The notes below the pieces were generated by a model that searched no databases, had not been told where the DNA came from, and was given only the letters and a program-made list of their open reading frames with translations. This document shows positions 52,148 through 62,553 of a stretch of DNA of 64,000 bases, in pieces (position 1 is the first letter of the stretch; every line of letters starts with the position of its first letter). The position numbers and the translations under genes are program-made. Source of the DNA: CAXQZM01 sp965229645 (GTDB lineage: Bacteria; Pseudomonadota; Alphaproteobacteria; UBA7985); the NCBI GenBank assembly GCA_965229645.1, contig OZ245893.1:3038001-3102000 (forward strand). The letters run 5' to 3'.

Positions 52148-55100
52148 ATGTTCCAAGGCCAAAATGCCCGTAGGATGGACAAGCGGCCGCAATCTGCCTT
52201 GGGCGTTTTGGCACTCGCGCTGATGCTGGTTGTGTTCGCCCCAGGCTTGCCCGTGCATGCCGATGCGCCCCTTGGGTGCCAGGTCAGCGCCATCAATCCC
52301 GTCAGCTTCGTCGGAACGACCCCGCCCTGCGACGGTAAGTTGGTCATCAGTCAAGCGGATTTTGACGCCGTGGGGTCTTCAGCGCGGTCCCAATACACGG
52401 GTTCCATCCAAGTCGATGGGAACGGTGAATTCAAGGTCACACTCAATTCGCAAACCTACGGTGTTGCCGACTGGTACACGGGCAATATCACCAATATGTC
52501 GGGGTATTTCTATAGCACGACCATAGCGGATGGGTCTGATACTGATCCGATTGGGCGTATTTCGGCTTGGGATACATCCAGTGCTACGGACATGTCGCAT
52601 CTGTTTTCTCACGCAACGAGCTTCAATCAAGACATCGGTGATTGGAACGTTTCCAACGTGACCAACATGGCCCATATGTTCGAGGACGCGGCTGTTTTCA
52701 ATCAGTCCCTCAATTGGGGAACTCATACCGCCAACGTCAAAGATATGTCCAACTTGTTTCATGACGCTGACCTATTTGAGGGCGGAGGTCTTGAGGGATG
52801 GGACACCTCGAGCGTCGAAACCATGGAACGCATGTTTTTCTACGCGAAAGCATTTAATGGCCAGATAGGTAATTGGGACGTTGGCAATGTCAAAAACATG
52901 GAGTATTTGTTTGGCCGAACAGACCTGTTCAACCAGAGTTTGAATTGGGATGTAAGCGGCGTTGAGGATATGTCATACGTGTTTTATTACGCCGAGGCCT
53001 TCAATGGTGATATAAGCGGTTGGAACACTGGCGCTGTCAAGTACATGCAATATATGTTCCGTTACGCCAAAAACTTTAACAATGACATCGGTGGGTGGGA
53101 CGTTCGTTCGGTTACGAACATGAAATATATGTTGAGCAAGGCAGAATCCTTTCACCAAGACATAGGTGATTGGGACGTTAGTTCTGTCACAAACATGGAT
53201 TCAATGTTTCGAAGTGCAACCTCCTTCAACCATGATTTGTCGGGCTGGCCAGTGGGGTACTTCAGCGATGAACCCGATGATTTTGACTTGAGTGCAACAG
53301 CATGGATCGAAGACTATCGGCCAAATTGGCAAGGAATCGATTCCACAAGTCCAACCGTGGAGACATTTTATCCGTCAACGGGGGACCCCAGGGTTGATCA
53401 AGACGCGGTGCTGGTCTTAACGTTTAGCGAAGGCGTCGAAGCCAACAGCGGCAGTATTGAGGTTTTGGAGGAAGATGGTTCGAACTTTGCGGCGATTGAC
53501 GTCACCAGCGACGCCGTGGAGTTCAGCGGCCCCAACATGTTCCTGACCTTGCCGAGCGCGCTTGGATTTGGTCAGACTTACTACGTGACGATCGCGAGCG
53601 GGGTCATCCAAGATATTTCGACGCAGGAGAATCCGTTCGCAGGCTTTACCGACGATCAAACCTGGCGATTTACGGTGGAGGCTTCCGTTGATGCCGATAA
53701 GTCCCAAGTCGTCGCGACGCCCGCCAGTGGGAACATTCCCCTGGGCAGTACGGCCATAATTCAGGTCGTAGCCCTGGACGAAAATGACAATCCCGTTTCA
53801 GGGCAGGCCGCCGATCTGGCGGCGAGCCTTACGAACGGGGCTGCGCTGGGGGCCTTTGCGGAGACCGCGGACGGGAGCGGGGTTTACGAAGCCGAACTGA
53901 CCGCAACGCAAGTTGGAGAGACCGAGGTAAGCATCACCATCAATGGGGTGACCCTTGCGCAAACAGCCACCGTCACGTTTGTCGAGTCCCTTGTCGTGCT
54001 GACCGATGTGTCGAGCCTAACCCTGGACGAGGGCACCAGTGATACCTTTAACGTGAGCCTCGAAACCCAACCCAGCGATACGGTGACGGTCAAGATTCAG
54101 TCCAGCGATTCTGCGGCTGTAGGCGTGTCGGTGAATGGGGCTGGCAACGCTGACGCAACGGCGGAGGTGACCTTTGATCCCCTTACCTGGAACATTGCAC
54201 AGGCCGTGACAGTGGAGGGCGTTGAGGATAGCGACGTGAATACCGAGGAGGATGTGGGAATCAGTTTTGCGGTCCTGCTGGGGTCTGCAACCGAAGGTTT
54301 TGAGAGCCAAGTGCCCGAGTCTTTCAGCGTGACGGTGCTGGATGAGGAGGAGGCTTTTGTCGTTCCCGACGCACCAGAGAACCTGAGCGTGACGCAGGGG
54401 GATGGTGCCCTGCAGTTGACGTGGACCACGCCCGAAAACGATGGGGGCGCGCCCATTGAGGACTATGAAGTCAGTGTCGATGGTGGGCTCACCTTCGCCC
54501 CCACGGGCAACACGACACCGAACGCCACCATCGCGGGCCTGATCAATGGCAGCACCTACGACGTGCAAGTGCGGGCGGTGAGTACCGTAGGGCCTGGTGA
54601 CCCGAGCGACACCATCACCATCACCCCTGCCGCGGCTAACGCGGGCAGCCCCTACAACAGCGCCACGTGCGTGCCGATTTTGGCGAGCGATGACAGCTTG
54701 GAGGTGACGGTGGGCACGCTTGAGGAGAGTGATATTGCAGGCGCGTACAGTTGGTCGGGAACGCTGACCTTTACCTTTAGCGCCCCTTTGGACGTGGTGC
54801 TGGCCCCGCACCCGAGCAGCACGGTTTCGAATTTTGAAGACGGGGCCCTGTACCAAATTGACACGGGTACCTGGGTGCAGACCTTGGGTAGCGAGTCCGT
54901 CACCTATGCCCTGAATGGGACCGACCTTGAGGGGGCAGAATCCGATGCCGACCTTGCGAATGCTGACTGGGGACACCTTTATGCCGCCGGGGTCTCAACG
55001 CTGACGCTAAGGTCACGCGGCAACACTGGCGATGCCTTCGCAATTTGTCATATCCCCGAAACGCCTGACCCCCCAACGGACCTAAGGGTGACGCCAGGCG

Positions 55101-58100
55101 ACGGCGAATTGGCCCTGTCGTGGACCGCCCCAGCGGATCAAGGCGCGGGCATCACCGCCTACAAATACAGCCTGGACGGCGGCAAGACCTATGGCGTGTT
55201 CCAGGATACGGCAACCAGCCAAACGGTGAGCGTTGCCAACGGTGCGGCCTATGCCGTCACGGTTTTGGCGGTCAATGACCAGGGCGACGGCGACCCCTCG
55301 GAAACTGTCACAGTGCCGTCGGTGACGCTCGAGGCGGCGAGTGTCAGCGCCACCGTGAGCAGCGCTTTCGCCGTGACCGCAACCTTTTCTGCGCCCGTGA
55401 CGGGCTTTGGCGATCAGGCGGACCTCATTGTGCTAGGGAATGGCAGCTTGGCGGGCGACATATCCCAGTCTGATGACGGGACAGTCTATACCTTTGAGGT
55501 GCAGCCAAGTGCTGGGGTGGAGGGCGAGGACGTGACGGTCAGTGTAAAGGCGGGGGCGGCGATCCTTGCCAGTGATGGCCGCACAGGCAATACCCAGGTC
55601 GCCGAGGCGCTTGCAGTCGCCGCCGATACCAAGGGCCCCGTGTTCTCAGGCCAAGTCGATTTTGTGGTCGAGGAAAATACGGCCGAGGTTGGCACCCTTG
55701 CGGCCACCGATGGCGGCGGCGCGGTTCTGTACGCCATTTCGGGCGGGGACGATGCGGGGGACTTCGTGATCGACGCATCCACGGGCGCCCTTAGCTTTGA
55801 CATCGATGGGGTGGGGGGCGCAGCCGACTTTGATGCCCCTACCGACGCCGATCAGAACAATGAATACAGGCTCCAAGTTTCGGCAACCGATGGGCTAGGG
55901 AACGCCACCGATCAAGCGGTGACAGTGATGGTGACGAACTTGGTCGAGGCGAACGCCCTTGCGGTCGAGACGGCTGACCCCGTGGGCGGCCCCGACCTAG
56001 ATTTGCTGCTGCAGGCCAATGCCTTAGACTTGCAAGAGGGCGTGTCGGGCGAGGTTGTCCTCACCTTGCGGGAACAACCAAGCGACGCGGTGACGATTAC
56101 AGTCGAGAGCGAGGAGGCTGCAACGGCGCTGATCTTGGTGGAGCAAGACGGCGCAACCACGAAAGTCGCGCAGACCGAAGTGACATTCGATCTTGCGACT
56201 TGGGCGACGCCCCAAAGCATTTGGATCGAAGCCGTCGATCGCGATCAGGAACTTGGCGATTTCTCCACCGCAATCAACCTTGGGTTTGCCGACAGCGCTG
56301 ATACGGGTTACAAGGCCTTGGACGCGCTCAGTTTCACAGTGAACGCGGCCAATACGACCGTTCCAGGCCTAGCGGTAAGCTACGCGGGGGCGTCCGAGGG
56401 CCAAAATCTCAAGGTCGATGAGGCGGACCAGACTACCTTTGATGTTGTTCTCACCACCAAGCCGTCAGGGGATGTCAAGATTGGCCTTGCAACAGATGCG
56501 GCGGATCCAATCACCGTTGAATCGCAAAACGACGGCGGAACCACGCTGACCTTTTCCCAAAACAATTGGAATGTCGCGCAAACCGTGATCGTGACGGGCA
56601 CCGAGGACGCCGATTCTTTCGACCATAAGAATGTTGAGGTTCAACTCGTTCCCGAGGCGAGCGGCGGCTATTCCGCGGACGATGCCATTTCCGTCCTGGT
56701 TGATATCAGCGACATAGATGCCCCAGGCCTGGACGTGACGGCGGTATCTGCCACACCCATTCCTGAGCAAGGGACCGCGACGTTCACGATCAAGCTTCAT
56801 ACCCAGCCGAGCGGGGACGTGACGGTGACGGTGCAATCAGGCGACGGCGAAGCGATTGGCGTTTCGATCGATGGCGGCCAAAGTGCGAGCCAGAGCGTCG
56901 AACTGATCTTCACCGACGCCAGCAGCGGTCAAGTGGGTCATGCTTGGGATGAGGCGCAAACCGTGACGCTGCTCGGCCTTGATGACGACAACGCCGCAAA
57001 TGAAGATGTCACGATTACCGTCAGTGCTGCGGGGGGCGGCTATGACGGTGTTGAGGCTGCGCAATTTTCCGTCAGCGTAGAGGATGATGACCCCGCCGAC
57101 TTCGTGGTGAACCTGTCAGCAACCAATGAGTCGGGTGAGTTGGAGGTGGGCGAAGGGGGCACAAGCACCCTTTCCATTGAACTTGAAACGCCGCCGACGG
57201 CCAATGTGACGGTGCGCGTTGAAACAGACGATCCTGACGTGGCAGGGGTTTCGCTTGCGGGTCAAACCGCGGCGGAACCGTTCGTTGAGCTGACCTTCGC
57301 GGCCGCAGCAGCCAGCGGCGCTGACGGCGCCTGGAATACGGCGCAAGAGGTGACGGTTTGGGGCACAGTGAATGGGGAGCTCCTGGTGGACCTCGGGACA
57401 GTCCTCAATTTGGCTGGGTCGAGCGACGATGCGTCCTATGATGGTACGAGCGGTTCGGTGCCCGTCGCGGTAGCCAACACCACAGCGGCGAGCCTAACGG
57501 TTTCCGAAACGGCGCTCACGATTGCCGAGGCGGGCAGCGGTAGCTTCACGGTTGTTCTGAATGCCGAACCGACGGCGACGGTGACGGTCGATGTGACCTC
57601 AGAGAATCCAGATGCGGCGACCGTATCGCCTGCCTTTTTGACCTTCACGACCTCAGATTGGAATACAGCGCAACCCGTAACCGTGACGGGCGTTGACGAC
57701 GCAAACTCCGATGGTGAGAGTTTCAACGTCATACTTGACCCGCGCGATGGCGGCTACGATGGTGTGACAACGGCCACGGTCGGGTTTACCATGGTGGACG
57801 ATGATGCCCCAGGGTTGGTGATTTCCGATGTTTCGACTGACTTGGTTGTGGACGAAGGGACCACGGGCACCTTCGGCGTCGCGCTGGCAACGCAGCCCTC
57901 GGGCAGCGTTACGGTCACCCTAGAGTCGGGCGATAGCAGCATTGCCAAGGTCGCAAGCGCGGCGGCGCCGACGCCTGCGGAGTCCCTGGAATTGACCTTC
58001 ACAACCTCGGATTGGGCCATCTCTCAAGTCGTGACGGTGACGGGGGTTGCGGATACGGCTTTGGCGGATCGTCGAACGGACCTGACCCTGGAAGGCGCGG

Positions 58101-61100
58101 GCGCGAGTGAGTATGTCGGACTGACGGGGACCAAAGGGGTTGCGGTGACGAATACCACGGCGGCGGGTTTGAGCCTATCGGATGCTGGCAGCGCCTTGGT
58201 TTTGGACGAGGACGGCGAAGGAACCTTCACGGTGCAACTGACGGCGCAACCGACGGACACGGTTACAGTTTCGGTCACCTCGAGCCACACCAACGTTGCA
58301 ACCGTTGACGGCACCGACGCCGAATTGACCTTCACATCGGGCGACTGGAACCAAGCCCAAGACGTGCGGATTTTGGGCGTGACGGATACCAACCTGGTGC
58401 TGGACACGGCGACGATCACCGTGACGGCCAATGGCGGAGGCTATTCCAATGTTGCGGCGACCAAGAGCCTAGAAGTCAAGGATGTGACAGTACCCAGCCT
58501 GACGGTTTCCGAAACGGAACTCACGATTGCCGAGGCGGGCAGCGGTAGCTTCACGGTTGTTCTGAATGCCGAGCCGACGGCGACGGTGACGGTCGATGTG
58601 ACTTCAAAGAATAAGGATGCGGCGACCGTATCGCCTGCCTTTTTGACCTTCACGACCTCAGATTGGAGCACAGCGCAACCCGTAACGGTGACGGGCGTTG
58701 ACGACGCCAACTCCGATGGTGAGAGTTTCAACGTCATACTTGACCCGCGCGATGGCGGCTACGACGACGGGGCAAATGCTACGGTCGTGATCACCATGGC
58801 GGACGATGATATCCCAGGCCTGGTGATTTCCGATGTTTCGGCTGACTTGGTTGTGGACGAAGGGACTACGGGCACCTTTGGCGTCGCGCTGGCAACGGAG
58901 CCCTCGGGCAGCGTTACGGTCACCCTAGGGTCGGGCGATGGCAGCATTGCCAAGATTGCAAGCGCGGCGGCGCCGACGCCTGCGGAGTCCCTGGAATTGA
59001 CCTTCACAACTTTGGATTGGGCCATCTCTCAAGTTGTGACGGTGACGGGGGTTGCGGATACGGCCTTGGCGGATCGTCGAACGGACCTGACCCTGGAAGG
59101 CGCGGGCGCGAGTGAGTACGTCGGACTGACGGGGACCAAAGGGGTTGCGGTGACGAATACAACGGCGGCGGGCTTGAGCCTATCGGACGCGGGCAGCGCC
59201 TTGGTTTTGGACGAAGACGGCGAGGGAACCTTCACGGTGCAACTGACGGCGCAACCGACGGACACGGTTACAGTTACGGTCGCCTCCAGCGACACCAACG
59301 TTGCGACGGTCGATGGGGACGACGCCGAATTGACCTTCACATCGGGCGACTGGGACCAAGCCCAAGACGTGCGGATTTTGGGCGTGACGGATACCAACCT
59401 GGCGCTGGACACGGCCACCATCACCGTGACGGCCAATGGCGGCGGCTATTCCAATGTCGCGGCGACCAAGAGCCTGGAGGTTAACGATGTGACAGTACCC
59501 AGTCTGACGGTTTCCGAAACGGCGCTCACGATTGGCGAGGCGAGCAGCGGCAGCTTCACGGTTGTTCTCGATGCCGAACCGACGGCGACGGTGACGGTCG
59601 ATGTGACTTCAGAGAATACGGATGCGGCGACCGCATCGCCTGCCTTTTTGACCTTCACGACCTCAAATTGGAATACAGCGCAACCCGTGACGGTGACGGG
59701 CGTCGACGACGCGAACGTGGACAACGAGACCTTCAACGTCACACTTGACCCGCGCGATGGCGGCTACGATGGCGTAGCAACGGCCACGGTCGGGCTTACC
59801 ATGACGGACGATGATATCCCAGGCTTGGTGATTTCCGATGTTTCGGCTGACTTGGTTGTGGACGAAGGGACCACGGGCACCTTCGGCGTCGCGCTGGCAA
59901 CGCAGCCCTCGGCCAGCGTTACGGTCACCCTAGAGTCGGGCGATGGCAGCATTGCCAAGGTCGCAAGCGCGACGGCGCCGACGCCTGCGGAGTCCCTGGA
60001 GTTAACCTTCACACCCTCGGATTGGGCCATCTCTCAAGTCGTGACGGTGACGGGGGTTGCGGATACGGCCTTGGCAGATCGTCGAACGGACCTGACCCTG
60101 GAAGGCGCGGGCGCGAGTGAGTACGTCGGACTGACGGGAACCAAAGGGGTTGCGGTGACGAATACCACGGCGGCGGGTTTGAGCCTATCGGACGCGGGCA
60201 GCGCCTTGGTTTTGGACGAGGACAGCGAGGGAACCTTCACGGTGCAACTGACGGCGCAACCGACGGACACGGTTACAGTTTCGGTCGCCTCCAGCGATAC
60301 CGACGTCGCGATGGTCGATGGGGACGACGCCGAATTGACCTTCACATCGGGCGACTGGGACCAAGCCCAAGACGTGCGGATTTTGGGCGTGACGGATACC
60401 AACCTGGTGCTGGACAGGGCCACCATCACCGTGACGGCCAATGGCGGCGGCTATTCCAATGTCGCGGCGACCAAGAGCCTAGAAGTCAAGGATGTGACGG
60501 TGCCAAGCCTGACGGTTTCCGAAACGGCGCTCACGATTGACGAGGCGGACAGCGACACCTTCACGGTTGTTTTGGGGGCGCCCCCCACGGCCGACGTGAC
60601 GGTGACTGTTACTTCAGACAAGGTAGGGACAGCGAGCGTTTCTAAGAACGATGGGGCGACGCAAGGGTCGTTTGAGGACCTGATCTTCACCACAGCAAAC
60701 TGGAACTTTGAGCAAACGGTGACGGTCACGGCGGTGGACAATTCAGGCTTGGGCGCGGGCGCGGCGACCCTGACCCTTAGCACGAGCAGCGCCGATACTG
60801 CCTATGACGCCTTGGCCGATCAGAGCCTTGCGGTCACCATCGCCGACGATGAGTCGGTGACGCTGGTGACCAGTGCCTCGACCCTGACCCTGGACGAAGG
60901 CGGCACGGCGACCTTTACCCTAGCCTTGGGCGGGTCGCCGTCGGGCGAGGTGACGGTCACTCCTGGTTCCAGCAATGCGAACGCTTTGACGGTTGCGGAA
61001 ACCAGCTTGACCTTCGATGACAGCAACTGGAACGTGGCACAGACCGTGACGCTTACGGCGCCAGAGAATAGCAGTAGCGGTGACGTGACGGTTGAGGTGA

Positions 61101-62179
61101 ACCTGGTGGCTGCGGGCGCTGAGTTTGCTGGGGTTAGCGGCAGTGTGCGGGTGACCATAGAGGACAATGATCGCCAAATTCCCGCTGAAGATACGGGCGC
61201 GCTCGTCTCCTCCATCGCCACCAGCGAAGTCATGGGCAGCCAGTTGGGCAATTTGATCAGCGATGCGATTACGGGCGGTATCGCAGCGACAAATCCCACG
61301 AACGACGTGCCCGTGCGGATGCGGCGCACGCTCTACGGATATACGGCGACGGACTACGACCCCGAGGCTTACAATCGCCTTCAGGTCTTGTCGGCGCGCG
61401 AGGGCGCGAATGGCTTCACCTTGGTCGATTGGTTTTCGGCAGGTCTCTTGCAAGCCTCGTTGGACGCCAGCTTGTCGGGGGATGGGGTTTTTGCTTACGC
61501 CTTGGCGGGCCGCGAACTGACCAAAACCAGCGCCAGTGTCAGCGGCTTGCTCTACGGCGTCGAAACCTCGAGTTGGGACTACGATGAGGAAACCGATGTC
61601 GATCGCACCGGCTTCTCGCTCGGCTACTACAGCGCCGAAAGCATCAGTGGGCTGACCTTCAGCGGCTCGGCCATTTTCACCTTGTCGCAGAACGATTTTG
61701 TTAGCGAAAGCGGCGCGACAGGCGATGCTAATTCCCAACGCTTGATCTTCAAGGGCAGTATTAGTGGCGAGCGCGAGTTGGACCGCCGCCGTGGCCTGCT
61801 GAAACCCTATGTCAACCTCATGTACGCCACCGAAGATTTGGCCGCTTTCACCTTTTCCGATGGCACAAGTTCGGACGACAGCGCGACGCAGATCGGGCGG
61901 TTCGGGTTCGGGCTAGAATACACCACCGTGCCCGATACCTCGGGCAATCGCTTCCTCGTGCGCGGGGAATTGAGCCAAGTGTTTGGCACCGACACCATCA
62001 GGCTCAGCGATGGTGAGGTCTATAGCCCCAACGAAGACCCCGTCGGGTCAGTTACCTTCGGCTGGCTGACGCGCGCCGGCCCCGATACCAGCGCCCAGAT
62101 CGAGCTGACCTTCGGCGAACTGGGCAACAGCGAACGCGAAGAAATCCGCCTCGACGGTTCGGTCGATCGACGGTTTTAG
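52148..62179 (+). CDS. giant modular surface protein with FN3, cadherin-like and super-repeated modules (3343 aa)
   Basis: Signal peptide (LGVLALALMLVVFAPGLPVHA, about 18-38); Cys N-cap and BspA repeats (41-395); SbsA-like Ig domain (396-510); invasin-like domain; one Calx-beta-like module; fibronectin III (738-827); an unassigned Cys-containing domain (828-973); a second FN3 (975-1060); a Big_12-like domain; a cadherin-like domain (1165-1266, VVEENTAEVGTLAATDGGG). Several Calx-beta-like modules follow, then three copies of a 335-residue super-repeat (1783-2787), two more modules, and linker plus barrel (3015-3343) ending LDGSVDRRF. The barrel is very close to that of the preceding gene, as is the sequence just after the stop codon. 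The gap to that gene is only 90 bp with no obvious terminator, so cotranscription is likely; AAGAGG precedes the ATG by 9 bases. Confidence 0.88.
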   Translation: MFQGQNARRMDKRPQSALGVLALALMLVVFAPGLPVHADAPLGCQVSAINPVSFVGTTPPCDGKLVISQADFDAVGSSARSQYTGSIQVDGNGEFKVTLNSQTYGVADWYTGNITNMSGYFYSTTIADGSDTDPIGRISAWDTSSATDMSHLFSHATSFNQDIGDWNVSNVTNMAHMFEDAAVFNQSLNWGTHTANVKDMSNLFHDADLFEGGGLEGWDTSSVETMERMFFYAKAFNGQIGNWDVGNVKNMEYLFGRTDLFNQSLNWDVSGVEDMSYVFYYAEAFNGDISGWNTGAVKYMQYMFRYAKNFNNDIGGWDVRSVTNMKYMLSKAESFHQDIGDWDVSSVTNMDSMFRSATSFNHDLSGWPVGYFSDEPDDFDLSATAWIEDYRPNWQGIDSTSPTVETFYPSTGDPRVDQDAVLVLTFSEGVEANSGSIEVLEEDGSNFAAIDVTSDAVEFSGPNMFLTLPSALGFGQTYYVTIASGVIQDISTQENPFAGFTDDQTWRFTVEASVDADKSQVVATPASGNIPLGSTAIIQVVALDENDNPVSGQAADLAASLTNGAALGAFAETADGSGVYEAELTATQVGETEVSITINGVTLAQTATVTFVESLVVLTDVSSLTLDEGTSDTFNVSLETQPSDTVTVKIQSSDSAAVGVSVNGAGNADATAEVTFDPLTWNIAQAVTVEGVEDSDVNTEEDVGISFAVLLGSATEGFESQVPESFSVTVLDEEEAFVVPDAPENLSVTQGDGALQLTWTTPENDGGAPIEDYEVSVDGGLTFAPTGNTTPNATIAGLINGSTYDVQVRAVSTVGPGDPSDTITITPAAANAGSPYNSATCVPILASDDSLEVTVGTLEESDIAGAYSWSGTLTFTFSAPLDVVLAPHPSSTVSNFEDGALYQIDTGTWVQTLGSESVTYALNGTDLEGAESDADLANADWGHLYAAGVSTLTLRSRGNTGDAFAICHIPETPDPPTDLRVTPGDGELALSWTAPADQGAGITAYKYSLDGGKTYGVFQDTATSQTVSVANGAAYAVTVLAVNDQGDGDPSETVTVPSVTLEAASVSATVSSAFAVTATFSAPVTGFGDQADLIVLGNGSLAGDISQSDDGTVYTFEVQPSAGVEGEDVTVSVKAGAAILASDGRTGNTQVAEALAVAADTKGPVFSGQVDFVVEENTAEVGTLAATDGGGAVLYAISGGDDAGDFVIDASTGALSFDIDGVGGAADFDAPTDADQNNEYRLQVSATDGLGNATDQAVTVMVTNLVEANALAVETADPVGGPDLDLLLQANALDLQEGVSGEVVLTLREQPSDAVTITVESEEAATALILVEQDGATTKVAQTEVTFDLATWATPQSIWIEAVDRDQELGDFSTAINLGFADSADTGYKALDALSFTVNAANTTVPGLAVSYAGASEGQNLKVDEADQTTFDVVLTTKPSGDVKIGLATDAADPITVESQNDGGTTLTFSQNNWNVAQTVIVTGTEDADSFDHKNVEVQLVPEASGGYSADDAISVLVDISDIDAPGLDVTAVSATPIPEQGTATFTIKLHTQPSGDVTVTVQSGDGEAIGVSIDGGQSASQSVELIFTDASSGQVGHAWDEAQTVTLLGLDDDNAANEDVTITVSAAGGGYDGVEAAQFSVSVEDDDPADFVVNLSATNESGELEVGEGGTSTLSIELETPPTANVTVRVETDDPDVAGVSLAGQTAAEPFVELTFAAAAASGADGAWNTAQEVTVWGTVNGELLVDLGTVLNLAGSSDDASYDGTSGSVPVAVANTTAASLTVSETALTIAEAGSGSFTVVLNAEPTATVTVDVTSENPDAATVSPAFLTFTTSDWNTAQPVTVTGVDDANSDGESFNVILDPRDGGYDGVTTATVGFTMVDDDAPGLVISDVSTDLVVDEGTTGTFGVALATQPSGSVTVTLESGDSSIAKVASAAAPTPAESLELTFTTSDWAISQVVTVTGVADTALADRRTDLTLEGAGASEYVGLTGTKGVAVTNTTAAGLSLSDAGSALVLDEDGEGTFTVQLTAQPTDTVTVSVTSSHTNVATVDGTDAELTFTSGDWNQAQDVRILGVTDTNLVLDTATITVTANGGGYSNVAATKSLEVKDVTVPSLTVSETELTIAEAGSGSFTVVLNAEPTATVTVDVTSKNKDAATVSPAFLTFTTSDWSTAQPVTVTGVDDANSDGESFNVILDPRDGGYDDGANATVVITMADDDIPGLVISDVSADLVVDEGTTGTFGVALATEPSGSVTVTLGSGDGSIAKIASAAAPTPAESLELTFTTLDWAISQVVTVTGVADTALADRRTDLTLEGAGASEYVGLTGTKGVAVTNTTAAGLSLSDAGSALVLDEDGEGTFTVQLTAQPTDTVTVTVASSDTNVATVDGDDAELTFTSGDWDQAQDVRILGVTDTNLALDTATITVTANGGGYSNVAATKSLEVNDVTVPSLTVSETALTIGEASSGSFTVVLDAEPTATVTVDVTSENTDAATASPAFLTFTTSNWNTAQPVTVTGVDDANVDNETFNVTLDPRDGGYDGVATATVGLTMTDDDIPGLVISDVSADLVVDEGTTGTFGVALATQPSASVTVTLESGDGSIAKVASATAPTPAESLELTFTPSDWAISQVVTVTGVADTALADRRTDLTLEGAGASEYVGLTGTKGVAVTNTTAAGLSLSDAGSALVLDEDSEGTFTVQLTAQPTDTVTVSVASSDTDVAMVDGDDAELTFTSGDWDQAQDVRILGVTDTNLVLDRATITVTANGGGYSNVAATKSLEVKDVTVPSLTVSETALTIDEADSDTFTVVLGAPPTADVTVTVTSDKVGTASVSKNDGATQGSFEDLIFTTANWNFEQTVTVTAVDNSGLGAGAATLTLSTSSADTAYDALADQSLAVTIADDESVTLVTSASTLTLDEGGTATFTLALGGSPSGEVTVTPGSSNANALTVAETSLTFDDSNWNVAQTVTLTAPENSSSGDVTVEVNLVAAGAEFAGVSGSVRVTIEDNDRQIPAEDTGALVSSIATSEVMGSQLGNLISDAITGGIAATNPTNDVPVRMRRTLYGYTATDYDPEAYNRLQVLSAREGANGFTLVDWFSAGLLQASLDASLSGDGVFAYALAGRELTKTSASVSGLLYGVETSSWDYDEETDVDRTGFSLGYYSAESISGLTFSGSAIFTLSQNDFVSESGATGDANSQRLIFKGSISGERELDRRRGLLKPYVNLMYATEDLAAFTFSDGTSSDDSATQIGRFGFGLEYTTVPDTSGNRFLVRGELSQVFGTDTIRLSDGEVYSPNEDPVGSVTFGWLTRAGPDTSAQIELTFGELGNSEREEIRLDGSVDRRF
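54630..55066 (+). other. unassigned single-copy domain inside the third giant gene
   Basis: About 145 residues between two fibronectin III domains have no counterpart elsewhere in the window. They include SPYNSATCVPILASDDSLEV, a YSWSGTLTFTFSAPLDVV strand pair and TLRSRGNTGDAFAICHI, with one Cys near each end that could form a disulfide. Predicted to be all-beta from alternating polar and apolar residues. I do not recognise the family. Confidence 0.5.
57494..60508 (+). repeat. 3 x 1005-bp in-frame super-repeat
   Basis: Copies start at 57494, 58499 and 59504; each encodes three different Calx-beta-like modules of about 105-120 residues (LTVSETALTIAEAG-, LVISDVSADLVVDEG- and LSLSDAGSALVLDED-). 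Copies are highly similar at the DNA level. A partial fourth copy of the first module starts at 60509 and then diverges into the common pre-linker modules. Confidence 0.92.
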
Positions 62180-62290
62180 GGTTGGCGAACCTCTGCTTGA
62201 GGAATTGGCGCTGTGGCAAATTGGCCATGGGGCTCGGGCAAGAGGGGTTTCTGGCGCGTTTGTTGATTGCCGTCCTCAGAATTCGTCGGT

Positions 62291-62313
62291 AAGTCTTTGT
62301 TTTTTAAGAATTT
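62291..62313 (+). promoter_or_regulatory. conserved AT-rich motif 263 bp upstream of the fourth giant gene
   Basis: AAGT-CTTTGTTTTTTAAGAA-TTT is the counterpart of 39331-39353 with two differences. The remaining 62180-62553 sequence shows no gene. The first 25 bp after the preceding stop codon resemble those after the stop at 52057 (GGGTTGGCGAACCTCTGCTT versus GGGGTGGCGGGCCTCTGCCT). Confidence 0.45.
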
Positions 62314-62553
62314 CACATGAGTATTTTGGGGCGCGGGCACGCAGGTGGCCGTGCAAGGTAGAGGCGAATTTTGTATTTTGGCAAAGAAAAACGGAACGCG
62401 CGCAGGGGCACGAAGATTGCGATCGAGCGCTGGCGGGCTTGGAACCGGGCGCCGGTTGGGCTTGGGACCTGCCCTGGCTTTCGATCTTTACCTTGTTGCA
62501 AGCGCGGCGCCGATGGCTTAGGCCCTCGTCGCGGACTCTAAGATTTATACCCC

